From assembly GCA_018266555.1 (NCBI GenBank), contig JAFEAF010000026.1, positions 1 through 64,000 of the forward strand: a DNA stretch of 64,000 bases, read 5' to 3'. The stretch comes from Bacteroidota bacterium (GTDB lineage: Bacteria > Bacteroidota > Bacteroidia > Chitinophagales > Chitinophagaceae). This document shows positions 25,718-35,497 of the stretch, in pieces (the first letter of the stretch is position 1; each line of letters begins with the position of its first letter). The position numbers were made by a program, and so were the translations under genes. Below the pieces are notes generated by a model. It ran no database searches and had not been told where the DNA came from. It saw nothing but the letters and a program-made list of their open reading frames with translations.

Positions 25718-25719
25718 GC

Positions 25720-26418
25720 TTAATTGTACTTTGCTAACTTTTTAAAACCAATATCCAATACCTCATATTCATCAGAACCCGGAAGATAATAATGCCACCA
25801 TTCGGTTTCCAGTGGTTTGAATCCATATTTTTTCATAGTTGATTTCAGTAAAGTTCTATTTTGCAAAACTTCTTCAGGAAGATTAGTAAACGTTTGATGT
25901 GCCGAATCGGTAAAATTATCAAAGCCCGTTCCCATATTTAGTTCTTTACCCGTTTTCAGATCAATAATAGTCAAATCAACAGCTACGCCGCGATTATGAC
26001 CGCTTCCTTTTGCCGGATTGGCAACATAGCGTTCATCATGTACCAACTCCCAGAATTTTATCGTTACTGAGTAGGGGCGATATGCGTCAAATATTTTTAA
26101 CCCCAGACCTTTATCATTTAACTCCTTTTGCACATTCAAAAGGCCCTGGGCGGCAGGTAACCTGAGAAATGTATAACGGGTATGTGCGGGATACATCAAC
26201 CGGTGCATGAAATTGTTCGTAGTTGCGTAGCGCAGATCATAAACAAGGTTGGGCATCAGCGAATGTAATTCGATCATTTTTTTATCCGGATCGCTTTTCA
26301 CCTGGGCACGATAATCCTTTAACTTATTGGTAACTGTTGGTTTTGTTTCCGGGTATTCTTGTGCTAAAGATGATCCCGATGACAGGAATAAAAAAATAAC
26401 CAAGAATATTCGTAGCAT
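25720..26418 (-). CDS. D-alanyl-D-alanine dipeptidase (VanX-like, M15D)
   Basis: 232 residues. A signal peptide (LRIFLVIFLFLSSGSSLAQ) shows export. The Zn site is GSGHNRGVAVDLTI (His and Asp ligands) with EWWHYYL near the end supplying catalytic Glu and the third His. VanX and DdpX enzymes cut D-Ala-D-Ala dipeptide; non-resistance homologues recycle wall peptides. It is divergent from the L,D-transpeptidase gene, which supports a wall role. The in-frame start at 26496 would bury the signal peptide and is rejected. Confidence 0.88.
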   Translation of the reverse strand: MLRIFLVIFLFLSSGSSLAQEYPETKPTVTNKLKDYRAQVKSDPDKKMIELHSLMPNLVYDLRYATTNNFMHRLMYPAHTRYTFLRLPAAQGLLNVQKELNDKGLGLKIFDAYRPYSVTIKFWELVHDERYVANPAKGSGHNRGVAVDLTIIDLKTGKELNMGTGFDNFTDSAHQTFTNLPEEVLQNRTLLKSTMKKYGFKPLETEWWHYYLPGSDEYEVLDIGFKKLAKYN

Positions 26419-26513
26419 ATTGAGTTGATTTGTTACTTTGTTATACAAACCCGGCCATTGGATGCCGAAATTTAATATAAAAGCCGGATATGCCACAACG
26501 CCCTAAGCCTACT

Positions 26514-28202
26514 ATGAGTAAAGTGAAATTTTCGTTCCCTTTTTTTATTTACGTATTATGGATATTCGTAAATACATCCTGTAATAATTCCAGGAATCAT
26601 TCAGCACGGGATATTGCCAGTTCTCCAAAAGAATTGCAGCAAAAAGCAAGCACTCATATAGCAGACTTAATCAAGTTTGCTAAAGATAATGGAGGTAAAA
26701 TTGATGATTCTACCGAGTTGAAATATTTTAAACCTTTAATTTCGGTTTACGAAGAATGTAAGCATAAAACTGTGTGGAGCATGGGGGAGGAGTGGTTGCC
26801 CATTGGTGATTCGATGTATCATTTTATTGCAAACGCAAAGCTGTACGGATTATTTCCGCAAGATTATCATTTTACTCAATTGTCTTCTATCTATAACAGG
26901 ATTTTTAATGACAGCAACAGTAACTCCGATCGCAAAGATGCCACACTTTGGGCGAAAGCGGATTTAATGCTGACAGATGCCTTTTTTCATATAGTAAAAG
27001 ATGTCAAGTTGGGACGATTGCCACAAGACAGTATTACTTTGAGAAAAGATTCGGCCCTGACTGATGTATTTTATGTACATCAATTTGATACATTAATGAA
27101 AACAGGTGCTTTGACCGCAACAATTCATAAACTGGAACCCAAGATTGCAGCTTATGATCTCTTAAAGCAAGGCATCAAAAAGTTCTTAGAGAACTATGAT
27201 GATAAAGTGTACACCGTTGTTCCATCACCAACAAAAAACAAAACAAAATATAAAGAGCTCCTTCAAAAAAGATTATATGAAGGCGGCTTTATTGCTACCG
27301 ATAGCATTCAGGCAGATTCAGTACTACTATCACAGGCATTGAAAAAGTTCCAGGAAACAAAAGGTATAGAAACCGATGGGAAAATAGGAAATGAAACATT
27401 GATTGCATTAAATACTTCAGATAAGGAAAGATTTGTACGAATTGCCATTACAATGGATAAGTTTAAAATGTTACCATCCGAAATGCCGGAACAATATATC
27501 TGGGTGAACCTTCCCGCATTTTCATTGCAGGTATGGAAAGGAGATTCAATTGAAATGAGGTCCCGGATAGTTTGCGGGAAGCCAGCCACCCGCAGCCCGG
27601 TACTCACCAGCGCTATTGCAGAACTCATCACTTATCCCAAATGGACCATCCCTGCAAGTATAATTGAAAAAGAAATTTTACCTGGTGTGAAAAAGAATCC
27701 GAAATATTTTCAAAAAAAAGGGTATGGCATTTATGACTCTAAAGGAAAAGAAATTAACCCGGATTCTGTAGATTGGAAAAAATATAATAAAGGTATTCCA
27801 TACCATGTGGTGCAGGGGAGTGGCGATGCCAATGCGTTAGGAGTATTGAAATTTAATTTCAGTAATAAATATGCAGTGTACCTGCATGACACTAATGAAA
27901 GGTATTTATTTAGCCGTAATGATAGAGCCATGAGCCATGGCTGCATTCGGGTACAGGCCTGGCAGCAATTGGCAGACTTTGTTGTAAATCATGACAACTC
28001 TGATGGGAAAGCGCTTATGCGCCTGGATTCAATTCAGCTATGGTTGAAGAAAAAACAAAAACATAGTATTAGTATTCGTAATAAGATGCCGCTTTTTATA
28101 CGGTACTATACATGCCAAGGCGAAAATGGGAACGTTGTTTTTTATAATGACATTTACGGGGAAGACAAAAAGTTGGCAGAAAAATATTTTACAGGAAAAT
28201 AG
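26514..28202 (+). CDS. L,D-transpeptidase (YcbB/LdtD-like)
   Basis: 562 residues. An N-terminal signal with VNTSC near residue 25 suggests a lipoprotein or anchored export. A scaffold domain with KLGRLPQDS comes next. A peptidoglycan-binding segment (LSQALKKFQETKGIETDGKI) precedes the YkuD domain with the catalytic motif MSHGCIRVQ (His, Cys, Arg). This matches YcbB-type enzymes that make 3-3 cross-links in peptidoglycan or attach proteins. An in-frame ATG at 26490 adds eight residues before the signal and is less likely. Confidence 0.9.
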   Translation: MSKVKFSFPFFIYVLWIFVNTSCNNSRNHSARDIASSPKELQQKASTHIADLIKFAKDNGGKIDDSTELKYFKPLISVYEECKHKTVWSMGEEWLPIGDSMYHFIANAKLYGLFPQDYHFTQLSSIYNRIFNDSNSNSDRKDATLWAKADLMLTDAFFHIVKDVKLGRLPQDSITLRKDSALTDVFYVHQFDTLMKTGALTATIHKLEPKIAAYDLLKQGIKKFLENYDDKVYTVVPSPTKNKTKYKELLQKRLYEGGFIATDSIQADSVLLSQALKKFQETKGIETDGKIGNETLIALNTSDKERFVRIAITMDKFKMLPSEMPEQYIWVNLPAFSLQVWKGDSIEMRSRIVCGKPATRSPVLTSAIAELITYPKWTIPASIIEKEILPGVKKNPKYFQKKGYGIYDSKGKEINPDSVDWKKYNKGIPYHVVQGSGDANALGVLKFNFSNKYAVYLHDTNERYLFSRNDRAMSHGCIRVQAWQQLADFVVNHDNSDGKALMRLDSIQLWLKKKQKHSISIRNKMPLFIRYYTCQGENGNVVFYNDIYGEDKKLAEKYFTGK

Positions 28203-28260
28203 GCACTAATAAATTTTAATATTACCTTATTTTGGTGGTATTTAGTGTAGTCGATTACAA

Positions 28261-28286
28261 GGGTATTTTAAAAATACCCCTGTTTT
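28261..28286 (+). terminator. Hairpin after the L,D-transpeptidase gene
   Basis: GGGTATTT and AAATACCC pair around a 3-base loop, followed by CTGTTTT. Confidence 0.55.
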
Positions 28287-28339
28287 AATGAAGTGAATAT
28301 AAGCTAAATAATTTATTTTCGGATATAGAACATACCCAT

Positions 28340-28347
28340 TATTTTTG
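28340..28347 (+). promoter_or_regulatory. -7 box of the OmpA-family gene (TATTTTTG)
   Basis: Perfect TAnnTTTG match 28 bases before the ATG at 28376. Confidence 0.5.
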
Positions 28348-28375
28348 TTCTGTTTTAAAACCAAATTAACGCTAT

Positions 28376-29722
28376 ATGAAGAAGATTTTATCTGCTTTAT
28401 TCATTTGCACTTTGATGATCTCCACTGCTTTCGGACAGGACGATGAGATCAGGCCTCCTGCATTTGGAATAAGTTTTACACTTAATGATTTTGTTTCTCC
28501 CGCCAGGATCCGTTCCACATCTTTAAGCCATGTTTTAGCTAATAACCAAATGGCAAAACTTAGAGATATGGTACCCGGAGTGGCAATAAATTATTTTAAG
28601 GGCTTAAGTAAGCATATAGATTTTGCTGCTTCGTTGGGTGGTAGTTTGCTGGACTATCCAATGACTGATAAGACTTTTATAGCGGATCATTTGTTAGTGA
28701 CAGCAGACGCCCAATTGAATTTGAAAATGACGACTGAAAAATATTGGGTTCAACCATATATTACTGCAGGTCTTGGCGCTCAGTCTTATTATGGATATTA
28801 TGGGGCCTACATACCTATGGGGCTGGGCTTAAAAGTGAATCTAATGGACGAGGAACATATTTTCCTGACATCTCAATATAGAGTGCCTGTTACAACAGAA
28901 ACATCCAGTTACCATCTATTTTACAGCTTGGGGTTTGCCAGTACCAATTTTTTTGGCAAGAAAAAACCAAAGGTTGTTACACCTCCACCACCTCCTCCCC
29001 CAACTCCTGTTGATACAGACAAGGACGGTATCCCCGATGATAAAGACAAATGCCCTACGGTTCCGGGTCTTGCTAAATATGATGGATGCCCGATACCTGA
29101 TACTGATAAGGATGGTATCAATGATGAAGAAGATAAATGCCCTACAATTCCGGGCCTTGCCCGTTACCAGGGATGCCCGATACCTGATACTGATAAGGAT
29201 GGCATCAACGATGAAGAAGATAAATGTCCAACAGTTCCGGGCTTAGCCCGTTATCAGGGATGCCCGATACCTGATACTGATGGTGATGGGGTAAATGATG
29301 AAGAAGATAAATGCCCGAATCTTCCGGGAGTGAAAGAAAATCAGGGTTGCCCGCTGATTCAGGAAGAAGTGAAGAAAAAAGTGGATTATGCCGCTCACAA
29401 TATTCTGTTTGTAACAGGAAGTTATAAACTTGCACCTAAATCCTTCAAAGGTTTGAATGATGTTGTAAAAATTCTGAATGAAAACCCAGAAATCAAACTT
29501 TCTATTGACGGCCATACGGATAATGTGGGAAAAGAAGATAAAAACCAGGTATTGAGTGAAAACCGGGCCAATGCTGTCATGAAATATTTTGTGAGCAAAG
29601 GAATTTCAGAAAGCAGGATTACATCCTCAGGTCATGGCGACACTATGCCAATCGCAGACAATAAAACTGCGGCAGGACGCCAGAAAAACCGGAGAGTTGA
29701 ATTGAAACTCAGCTATTATTGA
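28376..29722 (+). CDS. OmpA-family outer-membrane protein with TSP3 repeats
   Basis: 448 residues. A signal peptide ends at TAFGQ. Residues about 20-195 are a beta-barrel-like domain, a Pro-rich hinge follows, and residues 213-328 hold four 29-residue calcium-binding thrombospondin type 3 repeats (DTDKDGINDEEDKCP). The C-terminal OmpA domain has LSIDGHTDNVG and RQKNRRVELKL, whose Asp and Arg bind diaminopimelate in peptidoglycan. It links the outer membrane to the wall. It has its own promoter and a strong bidirectional terminator. Confidence 0.92.
   Translation: MKKILSALFICTLMISTAFGQDDEIRPPAFGISFTLNDFVSPARIRSTSLSHVLANNQMAKLRDMVPGVAINYFKGLSKHIDFAASLGGSLLDYPMTDKTFIADHLLVTADAQLNLKMTTEKYWVQPYITAGLGAQSYYGYYGAYIPMGLGLKVNLMDEEHIFLTSQYRVPVTTETSSYHLFYSLGFASTNFFGKKKPKVVTPPPPPPPTPVDTDKDGIPDDKDKCPTVPGLAKYDGCPIPDTDKDGINDEEDKCPTIPGLARYQGCPIPDTDKDGINDEEDKCPTVPGLARYQGCPIPDTDGDGVNDEEDKCPNLPGVKENQGCPLIQEEVKKKVDYAAHNILFVTGSYKLAPKSFKGLNDVVKILNENPEIKLSIDGHTDNVGKEDKNQVLSENRANAVMKYFVSKGISESRITSSGHGDTMPIADNKTAAGRQKNRRVELKLSYY
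29012..29359 (+). repeat. Four 87-base in-frame repeats encoding TSP3 units
   Basis: Units begin at 29012, 29099, 29186 and 29273. Units 2 and 3 are almost identical at the DNA level, a sign of recent duplication; units 1 and 4 have diverged. The 87-base period keeps frame. Confidence 0.85.
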
Positions 29723-29743
29723 TTTATTAAAAAAAATATACCC

Positions 29744-29775
29744 AAAAAACCTCCTGGTATCCCGGGAGGTTTTTT
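29744..29775. terminator. Bidirectional terminator between the OmpA and PBP genes
   Basis: AAAAAACCTCCTGG and CCGGGAGGTTTTTT fold around a 4-base loop with T-runs on both strands. It sits between two convergent genes. Confidence 0.8.
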
Positions 29776-29790
29776 TATGTAATAAATAGT

Positions 29791-32184
29791 TTAATTCTTT
29801 TCTTTTTTCCCAAATAGTCTTTGTAAAAAGCCTTTTTTCTTTTTGGGAGGCTCGACTGGCTGATTATTTTCTTTTATAGTATGAGAAGTATCCTTTTTCA
29901 TTTTAGAATTATTGTCATCAGTTACCGGGGTAGATTCGGGAGGTATGTATTGGCTGTTAGTTTTGAAATCCTGTTCTTTGCCTACACCCTGGTCGTCTCC
30001 GTCAGCCCCAATCTGAGAAGGCTCTGACATCAGATCGTTATAATTTGTACTGCTATCAACAGAATTTTCGAGATCAGCAGGTATGACAAACCTTGCACTT
30101 TTTTCTATTCCTAAGGATTTGTCGGCATAAACCTTTTGAAAGAAATATTCCCATATAGGGCGGGCAACCCTTCCGCCGGCATAAGCTGAACTAGCAAGAG
30201 TTAAAAAACGGTCATCACAACCCACCCAAGTACCCGCTAATAATTGAGGAGTATAACCCATGAACCAAAAATCCGCATTATCATTTGTGGTTCCTGTTTT
30301 TCCACCCATCTCTGCAGCGCCCAGGCGGCTACGCAACCCCGCTGCAGTTCCTACATCTACTGTACCCTGCATCATTCGGGCCATTCTATATGCTGTGGAT
30401 TCACTCACTACTTCTTTTCGATTGCTGCTATAATCAAATCTTTTAATCACATTTCCATTCCGGTCTTCTATTCTTGTAATGAAATAAGGTTTGGTAGAAA
30501 AGCCTCTGCCTGCAAAAATGGAATATCCCCACAACATTTCATATAATGACAGATCGCAGGCTCCCAGAGCTAAGGCCGGCACAACATCCACTTTTGTTGG
30601 AATATTTAACCGGGATAAAAAGTCTGCAAACTGTGGTGCTCCAACATTTTTCATAATATAAGCACTGGCGCAGTTCAATGAATGTGCCAGCGCCCCGGCC
30701 ATAGTTACCTGCGGTGCGCCGATACATTTTTTTCCTGCCGGTACCCATCCATTACCCGGGAAATATTGTGCTTCATTGTCACACATAGTTTCCGGTGTAA
30801 AACCACGTTCTTCCATAGCCTGGCAATATAATAAGGGTTTGATGGTAGATCCGACCTGCCTTTTTGTTTTCAGGTTAGCATGATCATATTTATAAGTCTT
30901 AAAACTGATGCCACCTACCCAGGCCCGTACTTCTCCTGTAATGGGATCCATACACATGAATGATGCCTGCATCATTTGCCTACAGTATTTAATGGAATCA
31001 AGTGGTGTCATCACGGTATCTTTTTCACGATTGGCATTCCATGCAAATACTTTCATCGGTACATTTTCTGTAAAACTCTTCCGGATGTCCTTTTCACTAT
31101 AGCCATCGTCTTTCATATTCTGCCACCGGTCGCTTTGCTTCATGTAACGATCTAATTCAGCCTGGTGATCTTTCCATACTTTTTTTAAATAAGTTTGTGA
31201 ATTCATTGCTTTTTGTAATACCGGCATCCATTGAGCCATTGCTTCTTCTGCGTATTCCTGCATTTTAGGATTGATGGTTGTGAAAATCCGGAGGCCATCG
31301 TCATATATATTGTATGTTCCCCCGTCAGGTTTCCGAACATCTTTTAATGCATCGGCAATATCTCCTTTGAGTACTTCACGGAAATAAGGTGCATAGCCGT
31401 TATTTTCATCGAGCTTTCTGTAACTGAGTTTTATCGGCAATGCTCTCAGCCGATCGGCGTCTGCATGGGTGAGCTTTTTATTTACTTCCATTTGAGAGAT
31501 TACTACATTGCGGCGGTCGAATGCAGCTTTATAATTTCTTCTCGGGTTATATAGAGTATTTCCTTTTAACATTCCAATCAGCAGGGCAGCTTCATCTACA
31601 TCCAGGCGATCCGGTTCCTTTTGGAAAAAAGTCCTCGATGCATTCCGAATACCATAAATATTGTCACCAAAAGGAACTGCATTAAGATATAATGCCAGTA
31701 TTTCTTCTTTGGTAAAATTTCGTTCCAGTTTAATAGCAATTATATATTCTTTAATCTTTTCAATGATACGCCATGCTTTGTTTTTACTCCCCTGGTCCAA
31801 AAGTGTTTTTGCTAATTGTTGGGTTATAGTACTTCCACCGCCTTCATGGCCCAATAAAAAAATAGCACGCAATGTGGATTTGAAATCTACTCCTGAATGA
31901 TCATAAAACCGCTCATCTTCCGTGGACACCAAAGCATCAATCACATTTTTCGAAATGTCTTTAAATTCCACGTTGCTGCGATTGGCATGTTCCCGGTAAT
32001 ATCTTCCCATCAGCGTGCCATCGTTGGCGTAAACTTCTGATGATTGAAGTATGGAAGGATTTTCCAATTCTTTCAACGAAGGCATTTTGCCGAATACACC
32101 AAAATTGGCCAATAACAGGATAGCGATAAAACAAAGAAAACCTGCCAGAAATAAATACCAGAAAATTCGGACGGAGCGTTTCAT
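29791..32184 (-). CDS. Class A penicillin-binding protein (PBP1A)
   Basis: 797 residues with one N-terminal membrane helix. The GT51 glycosyltransferase has STEDERFYDHSG and EGGGSTITQQLAK. The transpeptidase has the Ser-x-x-Lys motif in GSTIKPLLY, the Ser-x-Asn motif in HSLNCAS and the third motif in GKTGTTND. The C-terminal tail of about 80 residues is low complexity and ends in a Lys-rich stretch (KKKKGFLQRLFGKKEKN). It polymerises and cross-links peptidoglycan. Confidence 0.93.
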   Translation of the reverse strand: MKRSVRIFWYLFLAGFLCFIAILLLANFGVFGKMPSLKELENPSILQSSEVYANDGTLMGRYYREHANRSNVEFKDISKNVIDALVSTEDERFYDHSGVDFKSTLRAIFLLGHEGGGSTITQQLAKTLLDQGSKNKAWRIIEKIKEYIIAIKLERNFTKEEILALYLNAVPFGDNIYGIRNASRTFFQKEPDRLDVDEAALLIGMLKGNTLYNPRRNYKAAFDRRNVVISQMEVNKKLTHADADRLRALPIKLSYRKLDENNGYAPYFREVLKGDIADALKDVRKPDGGTYNIYDDGLRIFTTINPKMQEYAEEAMAQWMPVLQKAMNSQTYLKKVWKDHQAELDRYMKQSDRWQNMKDDGYSEKDIRKSFTENVPMKVFAWNANREKDTVMTPLDSIKYCRQMMQASFMCMDPITGEVRAWVGGISFKTYKYDHANLKTKRQVGSTIKPLLYCQAMEERGFTPETMCDNEAQYFPGNGWVPAGKKCIGAPQVTMAGALAHSLNCASAYIMKNVGAPQFADFLSRLNIPTKVDVVPALALGACDLSLYEMLWGYSIFAGRGFSTKPYFITRIEDRNGNVIKRFDYSSNRKEVVSESTAYRMARMMQGTVDVGTAAGLRSRLGAAEMGGKTGTTNDNADFWFMGYTPQLLAGTWVGCDDRFLTLASSAYAGGRVARPIWEYFFQKVYADKSLGIEKSARFVIPADLENSVDSSTNYNDLMSEPSQIGADGDDQGVGKEQDFKTNSQYIPPESTPVTDDNNSKMKKDTSHTIKENNQPVEPPKKKKGFLQRLFGKKEKN

Positions 32185-32322
32185 GTCTTATTAAAATTGT
32201 ATGATCAATAAGTGGATCTGGATGAGTCTTGAAGCTCTAAATTAAGAAAAACAGTCCGACCCGCTGATAGATATGAATTAATTTTTTGCCAAAATAAAAT
32301 TCAATAAAATTAACAGGAGAAC

Positions 32323-35286
32323 TCAAAATTTTCCAGGAATATTTTGATGGAGAAATTCCTGGTATTTATCAATATCTTTATTTGCTTTCAAAACATCAAG
32401 ATTTTTATCTGTAATAATGGTGAAACTGTATTTACCGCCTTTAAGCCAGGGAATAATTTCAGTAGGAGTGAGTGGCCTTGCATGATCAATATAATCTATA
32501 GCCTCTTTGGAATTATTAAAAGGGCTTATCAAAAGCATTTTATTGGAACCGTCAATTTCGATCAGTTCGGCAGTCATAGTTTTATTATAATACGTTTCCC
32601 GGTTATAACGGAAAAAAGCATTTCGGGCTTCATTGGCAAAAACACGATCCACTTTGGTTAATAACAACACTACATAATGAGGCGCATCCGGCGTAAAAGT
32701 ATAAGAAGTGACAAGAGGTGGAATCGATTTGTTAGCTGCTGAATCAACTTTGCTAATGATATTGGGTTGTTGTTTTGAATTTGTGATTGCCTTAATATAA
32801 TTACTATCAATAGCCAAATTATTTTTATTGACTGGAGTATTGATAACCGGTAGTGTTTTGTTGATTGACGAATCTTCCTGTTTTGATTTTTCAATTACCA
32901 GGTTTGTCAATTCCTCTTCTATTTGTTTACGTCGGTTTAATACATCAATCATCGTTGCAGCCCGCCCGGACAAAGGACTTTTTGAAAACTGAGTGATTAT
33001 GGAAGTGAGAATATTTTTTGCTATGCTATCCTGCTTTTGTTTGATATAATATACAGACTCGATATACAATAATTGTGGTGTCCAGTAATTTTTTCCATAA
33101 AGGCTGTCAGCAACCTTTTTTTGCGCTACGGCTTCTGCAAAGTTTCCTTCAATAAACAAGTCATATATTTTTTCATATTCTTTTGTGGCATCTGGACTGG
33201 GTATTTTGGATTCGGGGTTTTTGCCGGTTGTGGCTATTGTGGTGAAATTGCTTTTCGGGTATTCACTGCTCAATATGTTCTTAATTGATGCCGCTTTTGC
33301 AGTTTCGCCTGTTTTATTGTAGCAATAGTAAAGATCAAAAAATACTTCATCCATTTTAGGATATTTTGGAAAACGGCTGCGCAATGCCTCGAAAGTTTCG
33401 ATGGTAGCCGCACAATCCTCAATATCTTCAGCATATATTTTCCCAAGCGCAAACATTGCATTGCTAATCGAATCATTCGACACATTCATTTTCTGTTCTG
33501 TCAACGGGAGTTTATCATATAAAGCATCAAATGTAATCTCAGTTTCAGGATTATCACCGGCAGATCCGGTTAAAGAGTCTTTTGAATTACCGGGTTGTAA
33601 AAAGCTTGCTGCTACTCCGGTAAAGCTGCTGCTCCGTCGCCAGTTATCAGCGTTGGGGCGTTTTCCCCATTGAGAAATGAAATCAGCATAACCTTTATTT
33701 TTCAGAGATGCATTATAAAAATACCAGTCTCCTTTGGTATCGGCAGTATTGGTAAAAAGAGGCGTGTAATTGTTCGACTGGCCAAACGGTTGCAGAGCGT
33801 TGCCTACTCCTTCATCTTTCAAACCCTGAATTTTACGAAGCTGTCGGACTAATTTTTTTACAAAACTTTTCCGGTCATCTTCCGGCATTGCTGCAATTTT
33901 TTGCAGGCTGTCCTGTCTTTCGATGATCTCAATATTGCCGGCGAGTTTGCCCAGCATTTCCTTCCGGCTTTGAAGTTGAGGCAGGTCATGTAGAGATGTA
34001 TCATTCAAATTCAGGCTATCGTAAAAATTATAAGCAGGCCTGTATAATTTTTTTGCAAATGCCATTTCGCCCAGTTGCAGAAAAATTTTATTTCGTTGTT
34101 TGATATCGCCGGTACTGTATTTAGCCGCTTTCAGAAGTAATGTATAGGCTGCATCGGTATTTTTTTGCTGCAACTGCATTTGCGCAGCCATGTAATAAAT
34201 TATATCCCGGTATTCTTCGTATTTTTCCCGCTTCGCCATTTTGATCAGGTCGGCAATATTTTTTTCAATATAGTTTTCTCCACCGGTTTTATTCACCCGG
34301 ATGGAATTTAGCCGGGCATAAACTTCCAAAACAGGATCACTCGTGTGGCCGATAGATTTTGCATAAAATTTTTCTGCTTCATCATTTTTCCCGCTTAGTT
34401 CATAAAGTTGTGCAGCCAGGTATTCCCAACGGGCTCTTTCCAGTTTATTTGAAGCGTTTGATAAAGCGTTTACCAGATGAGGAGCGGCGCTGTCCCACAT
34501 ATTTTGTTTATAAAACCACCAGGCCTGCACTTCCTCCAGGTCATTCTGTAATCTTTTAGGAAAATTCGGATCGCTTTTAAGTGTTACAATTAGGCTGGCT
34601 GCTTCGGGAAATTTATCCTGTGCCAGGTAATTTCGGATTTGCCAGATAAATGCATCATTACGGCTTGGCGGTTCTGAAAAAACTTCTTTGATCACATTGG
34701 TCTTTTCTTTGGTGGAAATGCTGAATGCCTGGTTGCCATCCCTGCTGCTGCCAATGGTTTTATAATAGCCGTCTTTTTCTTTCGGAGCAAATGCATAATT
34801 GATAAACTGGAACATCAGGGCGGCGGAATCGAATTTTTTGTGCAGGTAATAAGAAGCTCCCCAAAGCAGATATAAGTTATCCACCCAATCGCCACGAAGA
34901 TCATGTAAAGCAATACCTGTTTCCGCCTTGTACACTATGGAATCTAATTGCGTATTATCTCTTGCTGTTTCATCAAGGCTATAATTGTAAAAGGGTAAAA
35001 GTGTAGAATAGTCATCTTTAAAAATGGATTTCGCTCTTTCTATGACATCGTTGAGTTTATTATTGGCATTGAAAAAATAATTGTAATGGGTGACGGTATT
35101 CTGAATAAAACGGGTGGGCAGGGTAAATTTTTTCTGATCTGATTTTTCAGAACGAAGCACCCTGTCGTCATATTTTTTTGGTTTCTTAAGATCAAAAGAG
35201 ATTCCAAGCTGCCCAAAACTGTTAATGGTGGCCAGGCTGAAGATGGAGAATATAACTGCCGGAATTGTATATCGGATGAGTCGCAT
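32323..35286 (-). CDS. PorW/SprE-type TPR protein of the type IX secretion system
   Basis: 987 residues. A signal peptide ends at SFGQ, then a conserved block with TLPTRFIQNTVTHYNYFFNA, DDYSTLLPFYNYSLDETA and YLLWGASYYLHKKFDSA, followed by many tetratricopeptide helices. This N-terminal block is typical of the PorW/SprE family needed for type IX secretion and gliding in Bacteroidota. The family protein is usually a lipoprotein, but no lipobox Cys is seen here. No other type IX genes lie nearby, as is common because the system is scattered. Confidence 0.78.
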   Translation of the reverse strand: MRLIRYTIPAVIFSIFSLATINSFGQLGISFDLKKPKKYDDRVLRSEKSDQKKFTLPTRFIQNTVTHYNYFFNANNKLNDVIERAKSIFKDDYSTLLPFYNYSLDETARDNTQLDSIVYKAETGIALHDLRGDWVDNLYLLWGASYYLHKKFDSAALMFQFINYAFAPKEKDGYYKTIGSSRDGNQAFSISTKEKTNVIKEVFSEPPSRNDAFIWQIRNYLAQDKFPEAASLIVTLKSDPNFPKRLQNDLEEVQAWWFYKQNMWDSAAPHLVNALSNASNKLERARWEYLAAQLYELSGKNDEAEKFYAKSIGHTSDPVLEVYARLNSIRVNKTGGENYIEKNIADLIKMAKREKYEEYRDIIYYMAAQMQLQQKNTDAAYTLLLKAAKYSTGDIKQRNKIFLQLGEMAFAKKLYRPAYNFYDSLNLNDTSLHDLPQLQSRKEMLGKLAGNIEIIERQDSLQKIAAMPEDDRKSFVKKLVRQLRKIQGLKDEGVGNALQPFGQSNNYTPLFTNTADTKGDWYFYNASLKNKGYADFISQWGKRPNADNWRRSSSFTGVAASFLQPGNSKDSLTGSAGDNPETEITFDALYDKLPLTEQKMNVSNDSISNAMFALGKIYAEDIEDCAATIETFEALRSRFPKYPKMDEVFFDLYYCYNKTGETAKAASIKNILSSEYPKSNFTTIATTGKNPESKIPSPDATKEYEKIYDLFIEGNFAEAVAQKKVADSLYGKNYWTPQLLYIESVYYIKQKQDSIAKNILTSIITQFSKSPLSGRAATMIDVLNRRKQIEEELTNLVIEKSKQEDSSINKTLPVINTPVNKNNLAIDSNYIKAITNSKQQPNIISKVDSAANKSIPPLVTSYTFTPDAPHYVVLLLTKVDRVFANEARNAFFRYNRETYYNKTMTAELIEIDGSNKMLLISPFNNSKEAIDYIDHARPLTPTEIIPWLKGGKYSFTIITDKNLDVLKANKDIDKYQEFLHQNIPGKF

Positions 35287-35497
35287 TTTCTCTTGGCAAT
35301 CTAATGTCTTAATAACTGAATTTCAGAGAATTTAGTATAAAATTAAGCGGTTTTTTTTATGCAGGGCTCATCATATTAATGAACCATACCCGTAGAGGAC
35401 TTTTTGTGATAATCTTGTCAAGAAACTAATAGTAATATCTTTACACAAATGGGTGTTATTTCTCATTTTGCATTAAATTTTTTTGTGCTTCAAACCT

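Noticed and set aside
29012-29359. CRISPR-like repeats
   Set aside because: The 87-base units are contiguous, in frame and encode TSP3 calcium-binding repeats of an OmpA-family protein.
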